Shown here in pieces: positions 1-6,186 of a stretch of 7,601 nucleotides of DNA. The notes beneath the pieces were generated by a model that was not told the DNA's origin, ran no database searches, and was given only the letters and a program-made list of their open reading frames with translations. Position 1 is the stretch's first letter. The number at the start of each line of letters is the position of its first letter. The position numbers and the translations under genes were made by a program. Source of the stretch: an uncultured Gemmatimonadota bacterium (GTDB lineage: Bacteria > Gemmatimonadota > Gemmatimonadetes > Gemmatimonadales > Gemmatimonadaceae); the NCBI GenBank assembly GCA_946479895.1, contig CAMLHT010000193.1, forward strand, positions 1-7,601. Direction: 5' to 3'.

Positions 1-40
1 GCCCATGATCTCTACGCGCGCGGACTGAACCTTTCCGCGC

Positions 41-177
41 GGTCAGGCGAGGCGGAATGCTTCGGATGCGCGGTATCCACCAATGGATAATCCGAGAGGT
101 CTCCGCGGGCGTTGGGACCCTGAAGGATTATCCATTGCTGGATACCCGCTGTCCGAAGCACTCCGCCCCGCCTGACC
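41..177. repeat. Quasi-palindromic repeat, copy 1
   Basis: Two 53-nt arms (41-93 and 125-177) are imperfect reverse complements, 45 of 53 positions pairing, around a 31-nt centre (94-124). Unpaired positions are A50/C168, A57/C161, C80/C138 and a five-base block, TGCGC at 67-71 facing CGCTG at 147-151, which would form an internal loop. The inner end of each arm is itself a small hairpin, TATCCA-N4-TGGATA, at 74-89 and 129-144. The centre can extend the stem slightly (GGTC 98-101 with GACC 116-119). No ORF inside looks like a gene. It could be a REP/BIME-like or MITE-like element, a structured RNA or a protein-binding palindrome; sequence alone does not decide. The inverted-repeat structure is seen directly; any function is inference. 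Confidence 0.85.
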
Positions 178-271
178 TTTTCCAGGGAGCCAGCCATCGG
201 CAGTCAGCCCGGAATCCAAACGGATCGGCACAAGTGACCACGGGAGTCGCCTGGAGCCGGCATACTGGAAA

Positions 272-407
272 GGGCAGGCTGGCGGAGTCCCTTGGACAGC
301 GGGTATCCAGCTATGGATAATCCGCCCAGACCCGGACGTCCGCCCGAACCCGTCGGATTATCCATTGCTGGATACCGCGCATCCAAGGCACTCCGCCCAG
401 CCTGCCC
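272..407. repeat. Quasi-palindromic repeat, copy 2 (inverted relative to copy 1)
   Basis: Same architecture as the element at 41-177: arms 272-323 and 355-407 flank a centre of identical length, 31 nt (324-354), which contains the 8-bp palindrome GGACGTCC at 334-341. The five-base internal loop is present but swapped, CAGCG on the left arm (297-301) facing GCGCA on the right (377-381), so this copy aligns with copy 1 only after reverse complementing. TATCCA-N4-TGGATA hairpins lie at 304-319 and 359-374. Homology of the two copies continues a little past the arms: CTGGAAA before 272 matches the complement of TTTTCCAG after 177. The element lies 36 nt past the stop codon of the minus-strand permease gene, where a long hairpin could stabilise or end that transcript. 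That role is inference, and there is no T-tract typical of an intrinsic terminator. Confidence 0.85.
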
Positions 408-442
408 GCTCTCGAAAAGCGGAACGCCGGACTACCGGATAG

Positions 443-1810
443 TCACGCGTACCGGATCCACTTCACCAACTCGCCCATGGACGGCTTCTTCCCGTACATG
501 AGCATGCCCACGCGATAGATCCGCGCCGCCAGCCAGACCGCCGCCACGCAGCCGAGCGCGGACACGACCCACGAGCCGATCACGTGCGACATCGGCACCG
601 AGCCGAGCGCGAGGCGTGTCGGCATCACGATGGGTGACGAGAACGGCAGCCACGACAGCACCACCGCCAGCGTCCCGCTCGAGTTCATCATGATCGGGTT
701 CAGGAAGATGATCGTGATCACGAGGAGCATGATCACCGGCATCGCCGCCTGCTGCGCTTCCTGCTCGCTGTTCACCATCGACCCCGCCGCCGCGTACAGC
801 GACGCGTAGAAGATGAACCCCGTCAGGAAGAACCCGAGCACCGTGATCGCCAGCGGGACCGTGAAGAGGCCCAGCGCCGCCATGGACGTCGGTGTCGCCG
901 CCGGGCTCGAGGCCGCAGCGACGGCCGTGTCGGCCACCGGTCGTGCCGCCGACATCATCCCGTGGGTGATGAACGGGAGGAAGAAGTAGATCGCCGCCGC
1001 CGAGAGCGCGAACCAGGCGATCTGCTGCACCAGTCCCACCGCGCCGACGCCGAGCACCTTGCCGGCCAGCAGGATGTCCGGCTTCACGCTCGACAGCACC
1101 ACCTCGGCCACCCGCGACATCTTCTCCTCGAGCACGCCGCGCAGGACGTTCTGGCCGTGCAGCATGATGGACATGTACAGCATGAAGGCGAGGAAGAAGC
1201 CGACGCCGATGGCCGCCGCCGCCGAGCCGCTCTTTCCCTTCTCGCTGATGCGCTCGGCGTCGATGTCCACGCGGATCTTCGCGACCTGCGCGATCACCTC
1301 CGGCTTCACCCCCTCGTTCCCGAGCCGGACCATCATCACGCTCTGGCGCAGGGCGCCCTCGAGTCGCTCCATGTCGGCGATGGATGACGCGTTCCGCCCG
1401 GCGTACCGCGCCTTGCCGGTGAGGAGCGTCGAGTCGGTGAGCGCGAGGTAGCCGGCGTAGGAGCGCGGCCGGGAGACCTCGGCGGTCGCCTTGTCCTCGG
1501 CGGCCTTCAGCTCGGCCGGCGTCACCACGCGGATCTCCGGCCGCACCGGCGCGATCGAATCGCCGCGGCGCGCGGCCGCGCTGTCGAGCTTGAGGTTCGC
1601 GAGGATGCTCTGGCCCAGGTTGGCGCCCGACGCGTCGAGGATGATGAAGCGGTTCAGGTTGTCCGACGTGCCGCTCCGGATCGCGAGCCAGGCCGGCAGC
1701 AGGATCATCGCGGCCATGAGCGCCGGCATCAGCAGCGTCATGATGACGAACCACTTGTTCCGGACGCGCTCCATGAACTCGCGCTTGATGACTACGAGGA
1801 GTTTATCCAT
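443..1810 (-). CDS. ABC-2 type transporter permease (NatB/YhaP-like)
   Basis: This is the membrane subunit of an ABC exporter, 455 aa, acting in the cytoplasmic membrane with the ATPase encoded just upstream. Visible architecture: short cytoplasmic start, TM1 at about 21-42, a large extracytoplasmic domain of about 150 residues, then a cluster of about five hydrophobic segments at roughly 198-217, 252-280, 312-342, 355-372 and 408-430. After the second helix comes the family motif LEEKMSRVAEVVLSSVKP (228-243) with LLAGKVLG, followed later by NSEQEAQQAAMP; both are typical of NatB-class permeases. The ATG at 1810 is chosen because it overlaps the ATPase stop by 8 nt and is preceded by AAAAGGGG 10 nt upstream. 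An in-frame ATG at 1843 adds 11 residues with no obvious ribosome site. NatB of Bacillus is a Na+ exporter, but this broad family has many substrates, so the substrate is unknown. Confidence 0.93.
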   Translation of the reverse strand: MDKLLVVIKREFMERVRNKWFVIMTLLMPALMAAMILLPAWLAIRSGTSDNLNRFIILDASGANLGQSILANLKLDSAAARRGDSIAPVRPEIRVVTPAELKAAEDKATAEVSRPRSYAGYLALTDSTLLTGKARYAGRNASSIADMERLEGALRQSVMMVRLGNEGVKPEVIAQVAKIRVDIDAERISEKGKSGSAAAAIGVGFFLAFMLYMSIMLHGQNVLRGVLEEKMSRVAEVVLSSVKPDILLAGKVLGVGAVGLVQQIAWFALSAAAIYFFLPFITHGMMSAARPVADTAVAAASSPAATPTSMAALGLFTVPLAITVLGFFLTGFIFYASLYAAAGSMVNSEQEAQQAAMPVIMLLVITIIFLNPIMMNSSGTLAVVLSWLPFSSPIVMPTRLALGSVPMSHVIGSWVVSALGCVAAVWLAARIYRVGMLMYGKKPSMGELVKWIRYA

Positions 1811-2765
1811 GGCCTGACATCCCCTTTTCAACGTTGTCGGCACCGACCCGCTGGATGAAGATCTGGTGCAGCGATGGCTGGATCAGCTCGAACCGCTCGA
1901 TCGTGGCGCCCGACTGCACCAGCCGCCGCAGCAGCTCCTGCGAGTCGCTGCCGGGCACCATCTCGCACTCGAAGAACCGGTTCTGGTTGTCGACCTTCGA
2001 GACGAGGCGGTCGTCGCCGAAGACCGCCGTGTATTCCGGCCGGGCGTCCATGAGCGAGACGGCGACGTTGTGCGAGCCGTGCTCGCGCTTCACCGTCGCC
2101 ACGGGCCCGTCGAGGATCTTCTCGCCCCGCGCGATGATGCACACCGAATCGCACATGCGCTCGGCGTTCTCCATCACGTGGGTGCTGAAGATGACCGTCT
2201 TGCCGCGCGCCCGGAGCTCGACGACGGCGTCCTTGAGCGCCTGGGCATTGATGGGATCGAGCCCGCTGAACGGCTCGTCGAGGATGACGAGACTGGGGTC
2301 GTGCAGCAGCGTCGCGATGAACTGGACCTTCTGCTGCATGCCGCGCGAGAGCTCGTCCACCTTGGCCGCGCCCCAGTCACGGTCGCCGCCGGTGAGCGAG
2401 AAGCGCGCGAGCCACTCGTCGATGCGCCGCGCGGCGTTGCCCGCCTTCACGCCTTTCAGCTCGGCGAGGAACATCAGCATGCGCCGCACCTGCATCTTCT
2501 TGTACAGGCCGCGCTCCTCCGGCAGGTAGCCGACGGCGTCCCGCACCCCCGGCTCGGTGCTGGCCCGCCCGAACAGCGCGATGGTGCCGCGGTCCGGCCG
2601 GATGATGTCGAGGATCATGCGGATCGTCGTCGTCTTGCCGGCGCCGTTCGGTCCGAGAAGGCCGTATACCGACCCTTCGGGGACCTGGAGCGACAGGTCG
2701 CGGACGGCGACGTGTCCGTCGTACGACTTGGCGATGTTCTGGATGTCGATCGCGTACCTGGTCAC
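1803..2765 (-). CDS. ABC transporter ATP-binding protein (NatA/YhaQ-like)
   Basis: This is the cytoplasmic ATPase that drives the adjacent permease. Counted from the upstream GTG at 2771 (322 aa), it shows Walker A GPNGAGKT (40-47), a GYLPEERGLY segment (81-90) where the Q-loop glutamine is replaced by glutamate as usual in this subfamily, signature LSRGMQQK (141-148), Walker B LVILDEP (161-167), D-loop SGLDP (169-173) and switch His198 (STH). A C-terminal region (about 225-310) ends in ELIQPSLHQIFIQ, typical of the DUF4162 extension in drug/sodium exporter ATPases. I place the start at the GTG 2763-2765 because GGAG (2776-2773 on the minus strand) lies 7 nt ahead of it but only 1 nt ahead of the GTG at 2771. 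The 3' end overlaps the permease start by 8 nt, indicating translational coupling. The family is certain; the substrate is not known. Confidence 0.94.
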   Translation of the reverse strand: MTRYAIDIQNIAKSYDGHVAVRDLSLQVPEGSVYGLLGPNGAGKTTTIRMILDIIRPDRGTIALFGRASTEPGVRDAVGYLPEERGLYKKMQVRRMLMFLAELKGVKAGNAARRIDEWLARFSLTGGDRDWGAAKVDELSRGMQQKVQFIATLLHDPSLVILDEPFSGLDPINAQALKDAVVELRARGKTVIFSTHVMENAERMCDSVCIIARGEKILDGPVATVKREHGSHNVAVSLMDARPEYTAVFGDDRLVSKVDNQNRFFECEMVPGSDSQELLRRLVQSGATIERFELIQPSLHQIFIQRVGADNVEKGMSGHG

Positions 2766-2772
2766 ACGCACG

Positions 2773-2776
2773 CTCC
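2773..2776 (-). promoter_or_regulatory. Shine-Dalgarno of the exporter ATPase gene
   Basis: GGAG on the minus strand is spaced 7 nt from the GTG at 2765 and 1 nt from the in-frame GTG at 2771. It therefore favours the shorter ORF by two codons. Confidence 0.5.
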
Positions 2777-2815
2777 GGTCAGGATGACGGGAAGGGGTGA
2801 GGGATATACTTCAGG
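2777..2815. promoter_or_regulatory. Divergent promoter region between exporter and wtp operons
   Basis: Both operons must start from about 50 bases. The only AT-rich patch is GGATATACTT (2803-2812). TATACT at 2805-2810 matches a sigma-70 -10 hexamer at 5 of 6 positions on the plus strand, and the complement TATATC could serve the minus strand. No TTGACA-like -35 box is seen at the right distance on either strand. If TATACT is used, transcription would begin close to 2816, making the ATG at 2816 leaderless or leaving a leader of about 23 nt before the GTG at 2840. I see no clear ModE-type operator. Confidence 0.3.
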
Positions 2816-3715
2816 ATGCCGAACAGGGGCTTCGTTCATGTGAAGCGGATCGTCGCGCAGGGCGCGATGCTGGCGGTGGCGGCCGCGGCGTCGATGGCCT
2901 GCGATCGCCCTGAGGGAAGGAGGACTGCGTCGGGGAAAGATACGGTCGTGGTCTTCATTGCCGCGAGCCTCACCAACGCGATCCGCCCCCAGTTGGATTC
3001 ATTCTCGGCGTCCACCGGCGTGACAGTCCTGACCGAGAGTGGCGGTTCCATGGAGCACGTCCGGAAGCTCACCGAGCTGCATCGCATCCCGGACCTGCTC
3101 CTGCTGGCCGACGACGAGGTCTTCCCGAAGTACCTCGTCCCCAACTACACGACCTGGTGGGCCGATTTCGCCCGGAACCGGATGGTGGTGGCCTACACCG
3201 ACCGATCCGCCGGCGCCGCGGAGATCGACGAGTCGAGCTGGTTCCGGGTGGTCACCCGGCCCGGGGTCGAAGTGGGACGCGCCGACCCGAATCTCGCCCC
3301 GGTCGGCTACCGGACGCTGAGCCTCTTCCTCCTCGCCGAGCTGCGATACCTCCAGCCGGGGCTCGCGAAGCGGCTGGCGGAAAACGCTCCGGCGAAGAAC
3401 GTCCGCGGCAACGCCGCCGAGCTGGCCGCGCTGCTCGCCGCCGGGGAGCTGGACTACATATATGAATACGAGTCGGTCGCCCGGTCGCAGAAGTTCCGCT
3501 ACGTGGTGCTGCCGCCGGAGATCACCGGCCGCCCGGTGACCTACGCGCTCTCGATTCCGGCCCGGGCGCCTCACGCGAAGTCGGCCGAGCGGCTCCTCGC
3601 CTTCATCGAGAGCGATGCGGTGAAGCAGCGCCTTCGCGATGCCTACGTCGACATGCTGCCGGCAGTCGCGGTCCACGGCGAAGGCGCGCCGGCGGCGCTG
3701 ACCGGCGCCCGCTGA
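2816..3715 (+). CDS. wtpA: Tungstate/molybdate ABC transporter substrate-binding lipoprotein
   Basis: This binding protein captures tungstate or molybdate outside the membrane and delivers it to the permease encoded next. Residues 1-29 form a lipoprotein signal: KR, a hydrophobic run, then ASMAC with Cys29 as the probable lipidated residue. The mature part shows WtpA-class motifs: FIAASL (48-52), ESGGSMEHVRKLTEL (74-88), ADD (98-100), FARNRMVVAYTDRS (118-131), VGRADPNLAPVGYRTL (153-168) and DYIYEYESVA (213-222). Asp157 and Glu217 align with the carboxylates reported to coordinate the metal in archaeal WtpA/ModA, which favours this class over classical E. coli ModA. Length (299 aa) is normal. 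The ATG at 2816 lacks a well-spaced ribosome site. A GTG at 2840 (MKRIVAQG) with AGGGG 10 nt upstream is a real alternative and still keeps the signal peptide. The W versus Mo preference cannot be read from sequence. Confidence 0.92.
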   Translation: MPNRGFVHVKRIVAQGAMLAVAAAASMACDRPEGRRTASGKDTVVVFIAASLTNAIRPQLDSFSASTGVTVLTESGGSMEHVRKLTELHRIPDLLLLADDEVFPKYLVPNYTTWWADFARNRMVVAYTDRSAGAAEIDESSWFRVVTRPGVEVGRADPNLAPVGYRTLSLFLLAELRYLQPGLAKRLAENAPAKNVRGNAAELAALLAAGELDYIYEYESVARSQKFRYVVLPPEITGRPVTYALSIPARAPHAKSAERLLAFIESDAVKQRLRDAYVDMLPAVAVHGEGAPAALTGAR

Positions 3716-3716
3716 G

Positions 3717-4535
3717 ATGACGGACGCCGTGCGGCCCGCCCGATCGCTTGCGACCGCCGCGGCCAACGCCGTCGTCGCCGCCGTCATCGGCCTCTTCCTG
3801 CTGTTCATGCTGCTGCCGACGGCCAAGCTCGTGGCCAGCGGCGGCGCCGAGGGAGTCCGCCGTCTTTCCGCCGACGCCGAGCTGCGATCGGCGCTCTGGC
3901 TGACCCTGTGGTGCGCGACGGCCGCGACCGTCATCGCGGTGATCGGCGGAACGCCGCTCGCCTGGCTGCTGGCGCGGAAGCGCTTTCCCGGCCGCTCGAT
4001 CGTCGCCGCGCTGGTGGACATCCCGCTCGTCATCCCGCACCCCGTCGCCGGCATCGCGTTGCTGCTCGCGCTCGGCCGGCAGGGCACCGGCGGGTCGCTG
4101 CTCGAGATGATCGGCACGCGCATCACGGGCAGCGCCACTGGCATCATCGCCGCGATGACGTTCGTCGCCGCTCCGCTGTTCGTGGCCGCCGCCCGCGAGG
4201 CCTTCGAGCTCGTCGATCCCAGGCTCGAGGGCGTCGCCCGCACCCTCGGCGATTCACCGTATCGCGCGATCCGGCGCGTGACGCTGCCGCTCGCCTCGAA
4301 GGGCCTGATGGCAGCCGGCATCGTCATGTGGTCCCGGGCGGCGAGCGAGTTCGGCGCGATCGTGGTGCTCACCTACAACCCGAAGGTCGCGAGCGTCCTC
4401 AGTTACGATCGCTTCACGACCTCGGGCCTCGAGGGGGCCCTGCCGGTCGCCGCCGTGCTCGTGATCATCGCCTTGATACCGCTCATCGCGCTGCGCGCGA
4501 TCAGGCGTGACGCCGGCAGCGGGGATCGCGCATGA
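3717..4535 (+). CDS. wtpB: Tungstate/molybdate ABC transporter permease
   Basis: This is the inner-membrane channel subunit, 272 aa, expected to work as a homodimer with WtpC. Six hydrophobic segments are visible at about 14-34, 60-82, 95-119, 138-158, 195-216 and 241-260. The stretch IPLVIPHPVAGIALLLALG (102-120), followed by RQGTGG, is characteristic of WtpB/ModB. The cytoplasmic EAA loop that docks on the ATPase is EGVARTLGDSPYRAIRRV (171-188) followed by TLPLA, and is followed by WSRAASEFGA (205-214), another family hallmark. The gene starts 1 nt after the wtpA stop with no clear ribosome site of its own, so reinitiation after wtpA is likely. Its stop overlaps the wtpC start as ATGA. Nothing appears truncated. 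Confidence 0.93.
   Translation: MTDAVRPARSLATAAANAVVAAVIGLFLLFMLLPTAKLVASGGAEGVRRLSADAELRSALWLTLWCATAATVIAVIGGTPLAWLLARKRFPGRSIVAALVDIPLVIPHPVAGIALLLALGRQGTGGSLLEMIGTRITGSATGIIAAMTFVAAPLFVAAAREAFELVDPRLEGVARTLGDSPYRAIRRVTLPLASKGLMAAGIVMWSRAASEFGAIVVLTYNPKVASVLSYDRFTTSGLEGALPVAAVLVIIALIPLIALRAIRRDAGSGDRA
4521..4525 (+). promoter_or_regulatory. Shine-Dalgarno of wtpC
   Basis: GGGGA lies 6 nt ahead of the ATG at 4532, inside the end of wtpB. It supports this start and the ATGA overlap, and is the clearest internal ribosome site in the operon. Confidence 0.45.
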
Positions 4536-5605
4536 TCTCGCTCACCGGCGTCGCCGCCCGGCGCGGGCGTTTCGAGGTGGACGGCGTGACCTTCGACCTC
4601 GTCCAGGGCGCCTACGGCGTGGTCATCGGTCCGGCGGGGGCGGGGAAGACGACGCTCCTCGAGGTGATCGCCGGCCTGATACCCGCGCGCGCCGGCCGCA
4701 TCGTCGTCTCCGGTGAGGACGTCACCACGGTCCCGCCCGAGCGACGGCGGCTGGCCATCGTGTATCAGCACGCGCACCTGTTCCCGCATCTCGACGTCAC
4801 CGCCAACGTGCGCTACGGCGCGCGCGACGCAACACTTGCCGACGACTACGCGGCGCGCTTCGGCGTCGCCGGCATGGGGGCCCGGGACGTTCGTTCACTG
4901 AGCGGCGGCGAGCGCCAGCTCGTCGCGCTCGCGCGGGCGCTGGCGAGCGAGCCGCGCGTCCTGCTGCTCGACGAGCCGTACGCCGCGCTCGACCCGCGCA
5001 CGCGCGCTGCCACCCGTCGCGCGCTCAAGGTCGCGCAGGCCGAGCGCGACATCACCGTCCTCCACGTCACGCACGATTTCGCCGAGGCAGGGTCGCTGGG
5101 TGACCTCGCCATCCTGCTCGACCGCGGTCGCGTCGTGCAGGGCGGCTCCCCGGCCGAAGTCTTCCGCAAGCCTGCCACCGCGCACGCCGCCAGCTTCCTC
5201 GGCGCCGAAAACATCTTTGCCGGAATCGCGCGGCCGATCCGCGACACGTCCCCCGACTTCACCGAGGCATCGGCCGACGCCTTCGAGCAGCACGCGGTGG
5301 CGCTGACCGTCGGAGGGTTGACGATGTACGCGATCGGTGACGCGCTCCCCGGCCCGGTCAACGCCGTCATCCGGGCCGAGGAGGTCGCCATCTCCACCGA
5401 GCCGGGCGCGTCGTCGATCAGGAACCAGTTCCGCGGCCAGGTGTCCGAGATCGCGCCGGCGGGTGCGATCACCAGGATCACCGTCGACGTCTCTGGAACG
5501 CCGATCGTCGCCGCGGTAACCTCCCGGTCCGTCGACGAGCTCGGCCTGGCTCGCGGACGCGACGTCGTCGTAGCCTTCAAGGCCACCGCCGTTCACCTCT
5601 GCTGA
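4532..5605 (+). CDS. wtpC: Tungstate/molybdate ABC transporter ATP-binding protein
   Basis: This is the cytoplasmic ATPase for the WtpAB importer, 357 aa. Motifs in order: Walker A GPAGAGKT (33-40), Q-loop Gln79 in IVYQHAHLFPHLDV, signature LSGGERQ (123-129), Walker B VLLLDEP (143-149) with catalytic Glu148, D-loop AALDP (151-155) and switch His181 (VTHDF). The C-terminal about 60 residues (RNQFRGQVSEI at 297-307 through AFKATAVHLC) form a TOBE/Mop-like domain with the usual SxxELGLxxG pattern, which in ModC-type ATPases binds oxyanion and can cause trans-inhibition at high intracellular Mo or W. A linker of about 65 residues (228-292) precedes it. The start overlaps the wtpB stop by 4 nt. 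The assignment to Mo/W rather than sulfate or iron rests on the Mop-like tail and the wtpA/wtpB neighbours. Confidence 0.92.
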   Translation: MISLTGVAARRGRFEVDGVTFDLVQGAYGVVIGPAGAGKTTLLEVIAGLIPARAGRIVVSGEDVTTVPPERRRLAIVYQHAHLFPHLDVTANVRYGARDATLADDYAARFGVAGMGARDVRSLSGGERQLVALARALASEPRVLLLDEPYAALDPRTRAATRRALKVAQAERDITVLHVTHDFAEAGSLGDLAILLDRGRVVQGGSPAEVFRKPATAHAASFLGAENIFAGIARPIRDTSPDFTEASADAFEQHAVALTVGGLTMYAIGDALPGPVNAVIRAEEVAISTEPGASSIRNQFRGQVSEIAPAGAITRITVDVSGTPIVAAVTSRSVDELGLARGRDVVVAFKATAVHLC

Positions 5606-5607
5606 AA

Positions 5608-6186
5608 GTGCGCCTGCTTCACATTCTCCTTCTCACGCTCCTCGTCGCGCCCGCCGCATGCACGGACGCCGCGGGCAATCCCGATCTCGCCACCGAATTC
5701 CGTGAGACGCCGCTGCGGATGCTGCCCGGCGTCCAGATCGGAATGCAGGCGCGCCAGCTCAGGCGCACGCGGCCCGCGACGCGATACGCTCCCTACCTCG
5801 GCCTCCAGGAGTCGATTCCCGGATATGGGGTGAGCTATCGCTTCGAGTCGGCGGTCGGCGACGCCGAGGGCTCGGACGTCAGTCCGCGCGATGACCTCAA
5901 GGCGGTCTACATGGCGCGAGCCTTCGATCTCGATGAAGCCGCGGTTGCCGCGTGGCGGGAGCAGGTCGCGACGCTCGTGTCGAGCCGGCGCGCGCCGGAC
6001 GTCTGCGACAGCATTCCCGGCGGCGGCCGGCAGGCTCGCTGGTTTTCCGGAAAGCAGGAGCTGGTCGTCGGAGTCTTTCCGGCGCCGGCATCGCCCCCGC
6101 GGGCCCGCCTGGTCCTGGTGGTGGGCCGGATGGATTACATCAAGCAACCGCAGGGCGCGACTCCGGTGCCCTGCCCGAAACCATGA
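5608..6186 (+). CDS. Putative lipoprotein of unknown function
   Basis: I do not recognise a family in this 192-aa protein. It begins with a GTG only 2 nt after the wtpC stop and has a strongly hydrophobic start (LLHILLLTLLVAPAAC) in which Cys18 is the likely lipidation site; the residue at -3 is Pro, so the lipobox is not ideal. The mature part is polar with no further membrane helix. Noticeable are PGVQIGMQARQLRRTRP (40-56), a Tyr/Phe-rich stretch YAPYLGLQESIPGYGVSYRF (60-79), a DLDEAAVAAWREQV helix (107-120), and two further cysteines (133 and 189) that could pair outside the cytoplasm. The hydrophobic strand RLVLVVGRMDYI (167-178) is close to the end. Codon use matches its neighbours, and the stop overlaps the next start as ATGA, so it is a genuine expressed member of the operon. 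Confidence 0.8.
   Translation: MRLLHILLLTLLVAPAACTDAAGNPDLATEFRETPLRMLPGVQIGMQARQLRRTRPATRYAPYLGLQESIPGYGVSYRFESAVGDAEGSDVSPRDDLKAVYMARAFDLDEAAVAAWREQVATLVSSRRAPDVCDSIPGGGRQARWFSGKQELVVGVFPAPASPPRARLVLVVGRMDYIKQPQGATPVPCPKP

Noticed and set aside
2..28. Possible C-terminal end of an upstream plus-strand gene (reads PMISTRAD then TGA)
   Set aside because: Only eight codons are visible, with no recognisable motif. Another frame stays open to 88-90, so there is no ground to choose.
41..407. Integron attC sites
   Set aside because: Hairpins with unpaired bases recall attC, but the GTTRRRY/RYYYAAC core sites are absent from the ends and there is no cassette gene between the copies.
41..407. CRISPR array
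   Set aside because: There are only two long units in opposite orientation, with no short direct repeats separated by uniform spacers.
1866..2843. Long plus-strand ORF opposite the exporter ATPase gene
   Set aside because: It is a GC-rich antisense shadow. Composition is His/Arg/Asp-heavy with no domain, while the minus strand has complete ABC ATPase motifs.
2999..4372. Long minus-strand ORF opposite wtpA and wtpB
   Set aside because: It spans two well-supported plus-strand genes and their junction, has low-complexity composition and shows no motif.
5952..6182. N-terminal extension of the M20 peptidase to an ATG at 5952
   Set aside because: It would overlap the lipoprotein gene by 235 nt and bury the signal peptide. 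The added residues are Gly/Arg/Ala-rich out-of-frame sequence.
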